Shown: in pieces, positions 19,001-24,935 of the stretch
How the letters are laid out: each line of letters opens with the position of its first letter
Position numbering within the stretch: position 1 is the stretch's first letter
Position numbers and translations under genes: made by a program
Notes under the pieces: model-generated
What the model was told of the DNA's origin: nothing
The model's database searches: none
What the model saw: the letters and a program-made list of their open reading frames with translations, nothing else
Assembly: GCF_011759375.1 (NCBI RefSeq)
Contig: NZ_JAARML010000001.1
Span: 1,674,001 to 1,738,000, forward strand
Length of the DNA stretch: 64,000 bases
Source of the DNA: Paraflavitalea devenefica
Lineage (GTDB): Bacteria; Bacteroidota; Bacteroidia; Chitinophagales; Chitinophagaceae
Direction: 5' to 3'

Positions 19001-19390
19001 GCAGATACGCTTACAGCCAACTACTTTCCCAATGCCATCCTCATTAACCAGGGTAACATCAACTTCACCTTGCAGGCTATGCCCTGGCAGGCGCAGCTAA
19101 CGCAATACAGGGATGCGGCAATCATCAACGCCAACAATGACTCCCTGCCCGATATCTTACTGGGCGGTAACTATTACGACAACAACATCCAGATGGGACG
19201 GTACGATGCAGACCTCGGCACCATCCTCGTCAACAAGGGAAAGGGAACATTCACAGCAGAAAGCATCAATGGATTACCCGTAAAAGGGCAGGTACGCCAT
19301 ATTCAAAAAATAACAATAGCAGGCAAGTCAGCTTTAATCCTGGCCAGGAACAACGACAGCATACTGGTACTCCAATTCCCCAACCAATAA
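16043..19390 (+). CDS. Large FG-GAP/VCBS repeat lipoprotein with ASPIC/UnbV-like domain
   Basis: 1115 residues. A lipoprotein signal ends in MLLAGC (Cys24). The protein is built from many calcium-binding FG-GAP/VCBS beta-propeller blades marked by D-x-N-x-D-G-x-x-D loops (GTGDFNNDGLIDLFF, VVDINNDGLLDIYI, YADFDNDGDLDIVV, VGDLNGDGLDDVF, YDIDQDGDLDLVAG). Between the two propeller halves, about 520-600, a stretch matches the ASPIC/UnbV (CRTAC1) domain (GAKLIVFANGAIRTYEKFGARGFQS). Such proteins are usually surface-exposed in Bacteroidota and often sit near SusC/SusD pairs, but here the gene stands alone. Ligand or partner unknown. Confidence 0.9.
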   Translation: MGKTNYRIVFIASFSCIVMLLAGCRSGEPAQPPLFEVLDNTHTGLNFSNKLTPSNTINMLKYMYFYNGAGVGTGDFNNDGLIDLFFAANQQPNKIYLNTGNLTFKDITSESHIPQDTAWSTGVSVVDINNDGLLDIYICRVGNYESLQSRNQLLICERMQNGIPIYKEMAQAYGLDFSGFSTQAAFFDYDLDGDLDMYLLNHSLRYNSTFAARGTYANTYDSLSLSGDRFYRNDGTRFTNVTRESGINSSIIGYGLGIAVSDINLDGWPDLYIGNDFHENDYLYINQKNGTFKDELTNSIMHTSQFSMGVDVADINNDAYPEIISVDMLPSDPYILKRSLGEDAYDIFQTKLRHGYNYQYARNTLQLNRRNGQFSEVGLYAGVYATDWSWAPLWMDFDNDGFKDLFVTNGIPRRLNDIDYVNYVSNVEIQNKIRAGEMKEKEMDVINKFPEIKLPNRFFRNTGNVAFEDEGHKIKNAQPTYSNGAVYADFDNDGDLDIVVNNIDEPAFLYRNTANDNNNSHFLSVALKGPAHNTQAIGAKLIVFANGAIRTYEKFGARGFQSSMEIPLHIGLDNTEVDSMFLIWPDNRYQAVHWTDTNHITLTYPRDGGLPTFNYNILTGAYKSSLLPATDITQSVNLLYRHQENHFVEFDREALIPHMVSTEGPALAVGDLNGDGLDDVFMGSSKGKKNAVFLQKPSGKFERSAQPALDNDSTYEDVDACWVDLNNDKHNDLVIASGGNEYYGQDAFLLPRAYLNNGKGRLAKITDAFSDIFMTASCVVPYDFTGDGYIDLFIGGRVFPYEYGHIPRSYLLENDKTGKFKDVTAQYAPGLLQPGFVTKGVWVDIDKDGDQDLLVTMEWNGIAAFINNKGKLSRQWITEKKGWWNFILPYDIDQDGDLDLVAGNLGLNSRLKASDKEPVKMYYTDFDDNGRKDQVMTYFLQGREIPFANKDELQRQIPVLKKRFLYAGDFAKASLEDIFTAEKLKKADTLTANYFPNAILINQGNINFTLQAMPWQAQLTQYRDAAIINANNDSLPDILLGGNYYDNNIQMGRYDADLGTILVNKGKGTFTAESINGLPVKGQVRHIQKITIAGKSALILARNNDSILVLQFPNQ

Positions 19391-19417
19391 ACGTTACATT
19401 ATTTTGTCATCGCTGCT

Positions 19418-19464
19418 CTGCGAGACTTGCAGTCTCGCAGCCCTATTACCGGGCCTTTGGCCCG
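19418..19464. repeat. Two compact perfect hairpins between convergent genes
   Basis: CTGCGAGACT-TGC-AGTCTCGCAG (19418-19440) and CGGGCC-TTT-GGCCCG (19450-19464) are exact inverted repeats with 3-base loops. They follow the FG-GAP gene and precede the convergent gene's stop at 19514. There is no T-run, so any terminator role would be atypical. Confidence 0.6.
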
Positions 19465-19480
19465 TCGAAGCAAGCGCCCC

Positions 19481-19508
19481 ACTCGCCACTGACCACTCGC
19501 CACTCGCT
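19481..19508. repeat. 7-bp tandem repeat, four copies
   Basis: ACTCGCC, ACTGACC, ACTCGCC, ACTCGCT in exact 7-base register. Confidence 0.7.
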
Positions 19509-19513
19509 TTTCC

Positions 19514-20455
19514 TCAAAACACCGGATAATAAATCCCAGTCACCCATTTGGCCGTATCCGGCTCCTGCAATCTGTCCGTTTCCATCAATTCAAACGGTAC
19601 GGCCGGCGATTCCCGCTGATGGTCCCGCATATACAATTCCAGTTGCTGGAAGGTTTGCCTGATCATTCCCGGCCCGCCGGTTACATGGGTTACAAGAATA
19701 TTCCCCGGCGGCATTCGTTTAAAAGAAATGCCGTTTTGATTGGCAAGCACCTTATTCACAGGGAGGGCTACCATTACCTCTACCGTCTTGTTGTAAGTGC
19801 GGTGAGTATGCATCATCGGGTAGTTCGTAGCCGTGGCTCCTTCAGCAGCAACATAACTACGGAGGGAATGGATCAGGTCATACACGGATGCGACGGCCGG
19901 TGTATCGGGAAAGGTGGCCTTCGTTGTTACCAGTAAAGTGTCCTTAACAACCTGTTCAACTACCGTAATACCATAAATGTTTTTATCATCGTGCAGGAAT
20001 CGTTGCAGCGACGAAAGGATGGCTTTCATGTTTTCCTGCAGTCGCTTTGTTTGCCGGGAATGTTTAATCCGGGTTAGTGGGTTCAGGCTACCAGGAGACA
20101 CATATTCCCAGGTTACGGAAGTAGAATCGCGGTTAAGGGGTATAATAGAGAGTAAGGTCGTAAGCGGATCACCACCGGGAGGCTGTATGGTGACTGAAAA
20201 TACCGGGTACAACTTTTTACCAATCCTGAAAGTGTCGCCTGCATATACAAAGGAGTGGGGGGAAGGACTGCCGGCTGAGTCTGCCGGCCACCAGGCCGCC
20301 CACTTATTTTCATCCAGCAGGAATAATTGGGTACTTGTTGTGGTAGCCTGTGTGTATACAGTGGCCAATGCCCTGGGCCGGGCAGGAAGTACAAAATAAG
20401 ATAGCAGGAAAAGGACAAGCAGCACCACTAAAATACCCGCCACGATCTTTTTCAT
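19514..20455 (-). CDS. Membrane-anchored SRPBCC plus GyrI-like effector-binding protein
   Basis: 313 residues. One N-terminal membrane helix (IVAGILVVLLVLFLLSYFVL) is followed by a START/SRPBCC-like region (about 35-150: QLFLLDENKWAAWWPAD) and a C-terminal GyrI-like effector-binding region (about 210-310: MPPGNILVTHVTGGPGMIRQTFQQLELYM). The architecture matches 'effector-binding domain' proteins common in Bacteroidota, which carry the ligand-binding fold without a DNA-binding domain. The function is unknown; small-molecule binding is inferred from the folds. It is transcribed away from the HD gene's 3' hairpins at 20496-20538. Confidence 0.75.
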   Translation of the reverse strand: MKKIVAGILVVLLVLFLLSYFVLPARPRALATVYTQATTTSTQLFLLDENKWAAWWPADSAGSPSPHSFVYAGDTFRIGKKLYPVFSVTIQPPGGDPLTTLLSIIPLNRDSTSVTWEYVSPGSLNPLTRIKHSRQTKRLQENMKAILSSLQRFLHDDKNIYGITVVEQVVKDTLLVTTKATFPDTPAVASVYDLIHSLRSYVAAEGATATNYPMMHTHRTYNKTVEVMVALPVNKVLANQNGISFKRMPPGNILVTHVTGGPGMIRQTFQQLELYMRDHQRESPAVPFELMETDRLQEPDTAKWVTGIYYPVF

Positions 20456-20495
20456 ATCATCTGTTTAAACAATCGTTTCTTATCACACCCACTCG

Positions 20496-20538
20496 CTCGC
20501 CTCTGGCGAGTGAGGCTATTGCAGAGCCTCTGGCTCTG
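20496..20538. repeat. Two compact GCC-TCT-GGC hairpins downstream of the HD gene
   Basis: CTCGCC-TCT-GGCGAG (20496-20510) and CAGAGCC-TCT-GGCTCTG (20522-20538) are exact inverted repeats with the same TCT loop. The second abuts the HD gene's stop codon. They resemble the 19450-19464 hairpin in construction and may end the HD transcript. Confidence 0.6.
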
Positions 20539-21141
20539 TCACACCACTTCCTTCTGATGCTCAATCACAAACTGTACAATCTCCTCCAGTGGCGTATCGA
20601 TCCTCGACAATGCATCTGTAATATCATCCCGGTTCACCTGGGCAGCAAACGACGGTGTCTTCAACTTCTTCAGGATGCTTTTCACATCCATGCCTTCATA
20701 CCGCGTAGGGCGGATCAGCGCCGCAGCATGAATGAACCCCGACAGCTCGTCAAACACATAGATCATCTTATCCATCGTATTATTTGGCTCCACACCAAAG
20801 TACCGGGGGCCATGGGAGGCGATACAATGGATCACTTCCGGATCTATATGACGGCGTTCCAGTTCTTCAATAATAACGCGGCAATGATCGTCGGGATGTT
20901 TTTCCCAGTCGGCATCGTGAAGCAGACCGGCCAGTTCCCATTTCAGGGCAGTGGTGGCGTCGGCGCCTTCCCGTTCCAGGGCCCAGGCTTTCATTACAGC
21001 CGCCACCTGTTTCATGTGTAGCCGCAGCCGTTCATTGGGCACCCATTCCTCCAGCAATTGGTGGGCTTCTTCAATCGTCATCAGCTTGCCGGCATCCGCC
21101 GGATCGCCAAACGTACTTCTGCCAAGTGTATGAATAGACAT
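20539..21141 (-). CDS. HD-domain hydrolase
   Basis: 200 residues. HD-superfamily metal-dependent phosphohydrolase: first His in RLRLHMKQVAAVM, the HD pair in LAGLLHDADWEKHPDDH, and downstream His/Asp in CIASHGPRYFG and YVFDELSGFIHA. The layout matches small HDIG proteins annotated as hydrolases; the substrate is unknown. The start is uncertain: ATG at 21141 gives 200 residues, while ATG at 21081 (MTIEEAHQLLEEW) would start directly at the conserved region. Confidence 0.85.
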   Translation of the reverse strand: MSIHTLGRSTFGDPADAGKLMTIEEAHQLLEEWVPNERLRLHMKQVAAVMKAWALEREGADATTALKWELAGLLHDADWEKHPDDHCRVIIEELERRHIDPEVIHCIASHGPRYFGVEPNNTMDKMIYVFDELSGFIHAAALIRPTRYEGMDVKSILKKLKTPSFAAQVNRDDITDALSRIDTPLEEIVQFVIEHQKEVV

Positions 21142-21153
21142 ACTGTAATATTA

Positions 21154-21196
21154 ACAAAGGCATGACAGCTTTCCAAAAAAGCCATCATGCCTTTGT
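21154..21196 (-). terminator. Stem-loop after the XRE gene, possible terminator
   Basis: Arms ACAAAGGCATGA / TCATGCCTTTGT (12 bp, exact) with a 19-base loop that can pair further (GCTTT / AAAGC). It lies just past the XRE stop at 21208. A T-run is lacking, so termination is uncertain. Confidence 0.5.
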
Positions 21197-21207
21197 CTTA
21201 AAAGTTT

Positions 21208-21675
21208 CTAACGGGAAGATTGTTTCTTTTTCGCAGGAGTTCTTTGGCGGCTTTTATTCAACCGGGTCTCTTTGATCCTTATTTCCAGACCTATAGCTTC
21301 TAAAAATTTGAGGAGGTTCTTAAAGCTCACACCTTTAAAATTGTCGGCCTCATAACGCTGTAGTTGCTGTTCTTTTAGACCAAGTTTTTCAGAGAATTCT
21401 TTTTGTGTCATACCTGAGATTATCTTGTATTCAGTAAGAATACTTGGTAACTCTGAAATAACTCTTTCCGGTAAAGTATTTTTAGAAGTATTTTTCAGGG
21501 ATTCGTAATCGGTGATTTCTTCCTCTAGTTCTTGTTTTACATTTAATAAGGAGGCAAGGATAAGCTTGTTGCGGAGTGGGTGTTGGTCAGACGCATTTTT
21601 TACCGTTTCAATTTCGGTGACAATCTCGTTAAGTCTCTTTTTAGAGATCTTGTATTGTTTCTCGTTATTGATCAT
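21208..21675 (-). CDS. XRE-family protein, probable antitoxin of the nucleotidyltransferase pair
   Basis: 155 residues from ATG at 21675; a TTG nine bases earlier is the other option. The N-terminal 65 residues are charged and helical (KKRLNEIVTEIETVKNA, VKQELEEEITDYESLK), probably a coiled coil or toxin-binding segment. A Cro/C1-type helix-turn-helix follows (about 80-130: KIISGMTQKEFSEKLGLKEQ), then a basic tail (KSRQRTPAKKKQSSR). The start lies inside the toxin gene's 3' end (11-base overlap), as in coupled toxin-antitoxin pairs. The gene is visibly more A/T-rich than its neighbours, which suggests transfer. It probably binds the palindrome at 22214-22241. Confidence 0.75.
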   Translation of the reverse strand: MINNEKQYKISKKRLNEIVTEIETVKNASDQHPLRNKLILASLLNVKQELEEEITDYESLKNTSKNTLPERVISELPSILTEYKIISGMTQKEFSEKLGLKEQQLQRYEADNFKGVSFKNLLKFLEAIGLEIRIKETRLNKSRQRTPAKKKQSSR

Positions 21676-22105
21676 AACTGTCAATATCTTTTAAGTTCAG
21701 TTTGATCAGTCCCTTGGGGTATTCATCCCGGTCTATTTGAAGCATTTCTAATAAACGTGTACTTACCTTATCAATATGCAGAATGTGGCACTTTAAACGT
21801 TTGTGTATTTCCCCGATCTTATTGAAGTCAAAAAAATCAGGGAATTCTTGTTCTAATTGTTCATAATCTGCATTGCATAAATCAACACATAGGTCAATGT
21901 CTGCAGGCTGTTCTTTGGTACTGGCAAAACTTCCCCCGATATAAGCGGTTGTACATCCGCAGGAACTGAATAATTTTAAAAACAGGATAGCAGTATCAAT
22001 TTGCTTCTTTCTGGATGGGTTAGTTCCAAAATGCTCGTAAAGTTCATCAAATGTTAGCTCGATCGTCTTGTGGAGATTTCCATTTGTGTTGAAGCTTATT
22101 TTCAT
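21665..22105 (-). CDS. Minimal nucleotidyltransferase-like protein, probable toxin (DUF6932-like)
   Basis: 146 residues. The nucleotidyltransferase signature is clear: YIGGSFASTKEQPADIDLCVD, that is GGSF (57-60) followed by the two metal-binding aspartates Asp69 and Asp71. A helical N-terminal region precedes it and a short C-terminal region (HILHIDKVSTRLLEMLQID) follows. Related small nucleotidyltransferases serve as MNT- or MenT-like toxins that modify tRNA or proteins, but the substrate here is unknown. It is the first gene of a two-gene operon with an XRE protein. A/T-rich compared with neighbours. The toxin role is inference from fold and context. Confidence 0.7.
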   Translation of the reverse strand: MKISFNTNGNLHKTIELTFDELYEHFGTNPSRKKQIDTAILFLKLFSSCGCTTAYIGGSFASTKEQPADIDLCVDLCNADYEQLEQEFPDFFDFNKIGEIHKRLKCHILHIDKVSTRLLEMLQIDRDEYPKGLIKLNLKDIDSYDQ

Positions 22106-22127
22106 AAAAAATAAGTTTTTTTAGTCG

Positions 22128-22148
22128 CACAGCACATCCAATGCTGTG
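22128..22148. promoter_or_regulatory. Inverted repeat in the leader of the nucleotidyltransferase/XRE operon
   Basis: CACAGCA-CATCCAA-TGCTGTG, 7-bp exact arms, 23 bases before the first start codon. It could be a second operator half or an RNA hairpin close to the start. Confidence 0.4.
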
Positions 22149-22196
22149 ACAACTTTGATTTGTTTTGGCCACCATAGTGAAATGTTTAGTTAAGAC

Positions 22197-22241
22197 CAAA
22201 GATAAATAAAAAGTATAACACAACAAAAATGTTGTGTTATA
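22197..22241 (-). promoter_or_regulatory. Promoter with overlapping palindromic operator, nucleotidyltransferase/XRE operon
   Basis: Minus strand: TTTG (22224-22227), 19 bases, TATCTTTG (22197-22204), a full match to the Bacteroidota consensus. A perfect palindrome, TATAACACAACA-AAAA-TGTTGTGTTATA (22214-22241), covers the -33 element, so a bound repressor would block RNA polymerase. This is the classic autoregulated toxin-antitoxin layout. Confidence 0.75.
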
Positions 22242-22294
22242 AAAGTACAGATAAGATCAATAATTTAAAAAGATGACGTTTTCCCAACCCCCCC

Positions 22295-23164
22295 TCACGC
22301 TATCCCCAACCCATCCATCTCCCATTCATCCTGCCCCTCATCTCCAACTACAGCTTCCCCCGCCACCACCTTCACCAGCGAAAGCGCCCCAGTAAACTTC
22401 GTAATCCCTTCCCCATCAGCCCTGGCTTTTACCTTCCACATTTTCCGTTGGCTGATAGCCTCCTTAGGTATCTTGTCTACATGCGCATAAAACACAACAC
22501 CCAAGGCCACAAACAGTGTTTGTCCCGGAGGTAAGAGCACCGGGAAGTTGAACCGCATCGCATCAACAGTCGCTTTAGTAAAAGGAAGCCGCTCACCGTA
22601 CGCAAAATGGTTTTTGAGATGCTTGCCGGCAAAATCCACCACAGCTATACCGCTCACTAATTTGAAATACTCCACATAATCCGGTGCATGCACCTGCGCC
22701 GATGGCTTAAATCCCGGAATATCAATATGTATTTCCTTACTTATTACATCATGCTGCACGCTATAATCAACCGCAAAGGCCTCCCGCAACCGCAGCCAGC
22801 GATTAAAATCAAAACCTTCCAATAGGGAAAAATTCTCCGCATAACACACGCGTTCCCCCAAACCATGCACCTTGTCCAGGCGCACCATCTTCACAAACTC
22901 TTTATTCATGCGGCCGCTCAGCTTTCCATCTGCTATGGGAAACAACAAACTGTGCAATGCCAGCCGCAACAACTCGCCACTATGTATGGCTGTCTTAAAC
23001 TCAGCGGCATTCAACCTGGTTTGTTTAAACCCGGGGTCTTTCTTCACCCGCTCACTGGTCACCCGGGTCTTTTTCTTCACCAGGGGACCATCATCCGGGT
23101 GCTCATAAAAAGTAAGTCCATCAATGGTTCCCGTGATCGGGATAATACCTTTTTGTCTGGCCAT
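22295..23164 (-). CDS. Conserved Bacteroidota protein of unknown function
   Basis: 289 residues, no signal peptide or membrane helix. The start MARQKGIIPITGTIDGLTFYEHPDDGP matches a family I recall from Bacteroidota hypothetical proteins, which open with an 'MARxxGI-x-GTI-x-G-x-xFY' pattern and a conserved KDPxFxxTRxNxxEF stretch (here KKDPGFKQTRLNAAEF). The rest is predicted beta-rich, with several aromatic/Val strands (PVLLPPGQTLFVALGVVFYAHV), and ends acidic. The function is not known and nothing nearby explains it. It is a stand-alone gene between the toxin-antitoxin-like pair and a long repeat-bearing gap. Confidence 0.6.
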   Translation of the reverse strand: MARQKGIIPITGTIDGLTFYEHPDDGPLVKKKTRVTSERVKKDPGFKQTRLNAAEFKTAIHSGELLRLALHSLLFPIADGKLSGRMNKEFVKMVRLDKVHGLGERVCYAENFSLLEGFDFNRWLRLREAFAVDYSVQHDVISKEIHIDIPGFKPSAQVHAPDYVEYFKLVSGIAVVDFAGKHLKNHFAYGERLPFTKATVDAMRFNFPVLLPPGQTLFVALGVVFYAHVDKIPKEAISQRKMWKVKARADGEGITKFTGALSLVKVVAGEAVVGDEGQDEWEMDGLGIA

Positions 23165-23347
23165 AGCAAGCTGGTTTTATAATTTTATCGGGACGCCCCT
23201 GTCCATTCCCTCACATGTACGGGAATCGGCAAAGGCTGGTTTTAAGAAAATGAGAAAGAAAAAACGTGGTGCCATATTGGCAGAAAATGGGGGAGACGAA
23301 AATAGAGGCGAGGCTGGAATAAGACGCAGGACAGGCCGCCCTTACCT

Positions 23348-23468
23348 ATAGATACTCCATAGATCAGGTATGGACCAGGCATGGATTAAGCATAGATCAA
23401 GCTACCAGTAACTAAACTGAAAGCAAACCGAAAGTAAAGGGAAAGTAAACCGAACGTAAAGTGCAGTG
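23348..23468. repeat. 11-bp tandem repeat, eleven copies in register
   Basis: 121 bases are exactly 11 x 11. The first five units resemble ATAGATCAGGC (ATAGATACTCC, ATAGATCAGGT, ATGGACCAGGC, ATGGATTAAGC, ATAGATCAAGC). After a transitional unit come units like AAACCGAAAGT (AAACTGAAAGC, AAACCGAAAGT, AAAGGGAAAGT, AAACCGAACGT) and a final degenerate copy. Two unit families share one 11-base phase. Confidence 0.8.
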
Positions 23469-23847
23469 ACTTTGCAGGCGTAAACTGGCCGCCGGAAGGA
23501 TTCCGGGAAAGGAAGGAGAAAATGTATAGGCCGTCAACTGCATAAAGAAAAAGATACTCTTTTATAGTTGAAAGATACTGCTAAAATGTCATATAAGCCT
23601 CCGTTTGAATAAAAGTTTTTTTGGCCCAATCGCGCAGCGATTGATCCCTCCTTCCACATTTCAGACCCTCCGCCAACAACCATCCACTGCCCCCGCGGAG
23701 CAACCAAAAACCCGGAACTCCAAACCCGAAACCCATCCAAACCCCTGTATTAGCAGGCCTTCCAGCCCTCCTCCAAAATCATTATGCAAAATTTTTATTG
23801 AAAATCAATGTCTTGCGCAGGTGCGATAAAAATAACCTTCCTTATTC

Positions 23848-23879
23848 TTTGTTTATCGACTTACCCTTCCCTACCTTTG
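23848..23879 (+). promoter_or_regulatory. Consensus promoter of rplM-rpsI
   Basis: TTTG (23848-23851), 20 bases, TACCTTTG (23872-23879): full match to the Bacteroidota housekeeping pattern. The implied start near 23886 leaves a leader of about 90 bases before rplM. Confidence 0.75.
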
Positions 23880-23920
23880 CACCCCATTTTCATTCCACCG
23901 GGTTGGCGGTGGCCCGTGCC

Positions 23921-23944
23921 TTGGTTCGTGTCCGCACGGACCAA
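23921..23944 (+). promoter_or_regulatory. Hairpin in the rplM leader, candidate ribosomal-protein autoregulation site
   Basis: TTGGTTCGTG-TCCG-CACGGACCAA forms a 10-bp stem (one G-U pair) with a stable UCCG tetraloop, ending 30 bases before the L13 start. A second small hairpin, CCACC...GGTGG, lies just upstream. L13 leaders that bind the protein are known in other bacteria; a role here is inference. Confidence 0.5.
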
Positions 23945-23974
23945 CAACGGATAACATTAAAAAAAGAACAAACA

Positions 23975-24418
23975 ATGAGCAAATTACATTTCACTACAAA
24001 GCATGCGAATGCGGCTACCGTTAAACACAACTGGTATGTTGTGGATGGTACCAATCAAACCGTGGGACGCGTGTGCGCTAAAATAGCTGCTGTTCTTCGT
24101 GGAAAGAACAAAGCCTATTACACGCCACATGTTGATTGCGGAGACTATGTTATCGTTATCAATGCCGACAAGGTAAAATTTACCGGTAACAAATTAGAGG
24201 ACAAGGAATACCTGACCTTCTCAGGTTATCCCGGTGGCCAAAAGGCTGAAGCAGCAAAAGACCTGCTCAAACGCAGGCCCGAATTAGTGGTTGAGCGCGC
24301 CGTTAAAGGCATGTTGCCTAAAAACCGCCTCGGTCGCAAAATGTTCAAGAAATTATTTGTGTATGCCGGCGACAAGCACGAGCACGCTGCACAGAAACCT
24401 CAACCATTAACTTTCTAA
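23975..24418 (+). CDS. rplM: 50S ribosomal protein L13
   Basis: 147 residues, the usual bacterial L13 length. It binds 23S rRNA early in large-subunit assembly. Seen: [58 protein letters not shown], and the signature [27 protein letters not shown] at 23975 is preferred over an in-frame upstream extension because that extension overlaps the promoter and leader. rpsI follows after 13 bases, the near-universal L13-S9 pair. Confidence 0.98.
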   Translation: MSKLHFTTKHANAATVKHNWYVVDGTNQTVGRVCAKIAAVLRGKNKAYYTPHVDCGDYVIVINADKVKFTGNKLEDKEYLTFSGYPGGQKAEAAKDLLKRRPELVVERAVKGMLPKNRLGRKMFKKLFVYAGDKHEHAAQKPQPLTF

Positions 24419-24431
24419 TTGTAAATATTAC

Positions 24432-24821
24432 ATGGAAAAGCAAAAAAACGCAGTAGGCCGTCGTAAAGAAGCTGTGACAAGGATCTTCCTCACAAAAGGA
24501 ACCGGTAAGATCACAGTTAACGACAAAGACTACAAAGAATACTTCTCACTCGTTTACCTGCAAAACCAGGTAGAACTGCCCTTAAAATCAGTTCAGTCCC
24601 TGGACAAATTTGATGTAAAGATCAATGCAGCCGGTGGTGGTGTGAAAGGACAGGCAGAAGCCGCCAAGCTGGGCATCGCCCGCGCCCTGGTAGAGCTCAA
24701 TGCTGAATTACGTCCCATACTCAAAGCTGCAGGCGTTCTTAAACGTGATCCCCGTTCTGTTGAACGTAAGAAATTCGGTCACAAGAAAGCCCGTAGAAGC
24801 TACCAGTTCTCTAAACGTTAA
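24432..24821 (+). CDS. rpsI: 30S ribosomal protein S9
   Basis: 129 residues, usual length. It begins QKNAVGRRKEAVTRIFLTKGTGKITVN, carries GGGVKGQAEAAKLGIARAL, and ends in the universal basic tail (KKARRSYQFSKR) that reaches the P-site tRNA. It forms an operon with rplM. Confidence 0.98.
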   Translation: MEKQKNAVGRRKEAVTRIFLTKGTGKITVNDKDYKEYFSLVYLQNQVELPLKSVQSLDKFDVKINAAGGGVKGQAEAAKLGIARALVELNAELRPILKAAGVLKRDPRSVERKKFGHKKARRSYQFSKR

Positions 24822-24893
24822 TACACACCGGCGGACGGCTATTGGCCTTTGGCTGATAGCTCCCGCTCTTGTAAGAAAAATTATCATCAAATT

Positions 24894-24928
24894 GCTAAAG
24901 GCTAAAAGCTAATAGCTAAAAGCTGAAA
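24894..24928. repeat. 7-bp tandem repeat, five copies, before rpsB
   Basis: GCTAAAG, GCTAAAA, GCTAATA, GCTAAAA, GCTGAAA in exact register, ending 7 bases before the rpsB start. It could serve as an A-rich, unstructured ribosome landing region. Confidence 0.7.
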
Positions 24929-24935
24929 AAATAAA

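Larger units (their letters stand above)
23165..23974. other. 810-base gap: 11-bp repeat array, rplM promoter and leader
   Basis: No supported gene. From left to right it holds the unknown protein's upstream region, an 11-bp tandem repeat (23348-23468), a stretch of unremarkable sequence, a consensus promoter (23848-23879) and a structured rplM leader with a strong hairpin (23921-23944). Short open frames here have no recognisable content. Confidence 0.7.

Noticed and set aside
22100..22300. Insertion-sequence ends around the toxin-antitoxin-like module
   Set aside because: The inverted repeats found are centred palindromes (operator-like), not terminal repeats flanking a transposase, and no transposase frame exists.
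23348..23468. Possible CRISPR array
   Set aside because: Units are 11 bp, directly abutting, with no spacers, and no cas genes are present.
23798..23974. N-terminal extension of L13 to base 23798
   Set aside because: It would run through the consensus promoter and the leader hairpin, and L13 homologues start at the ATG at 23975.
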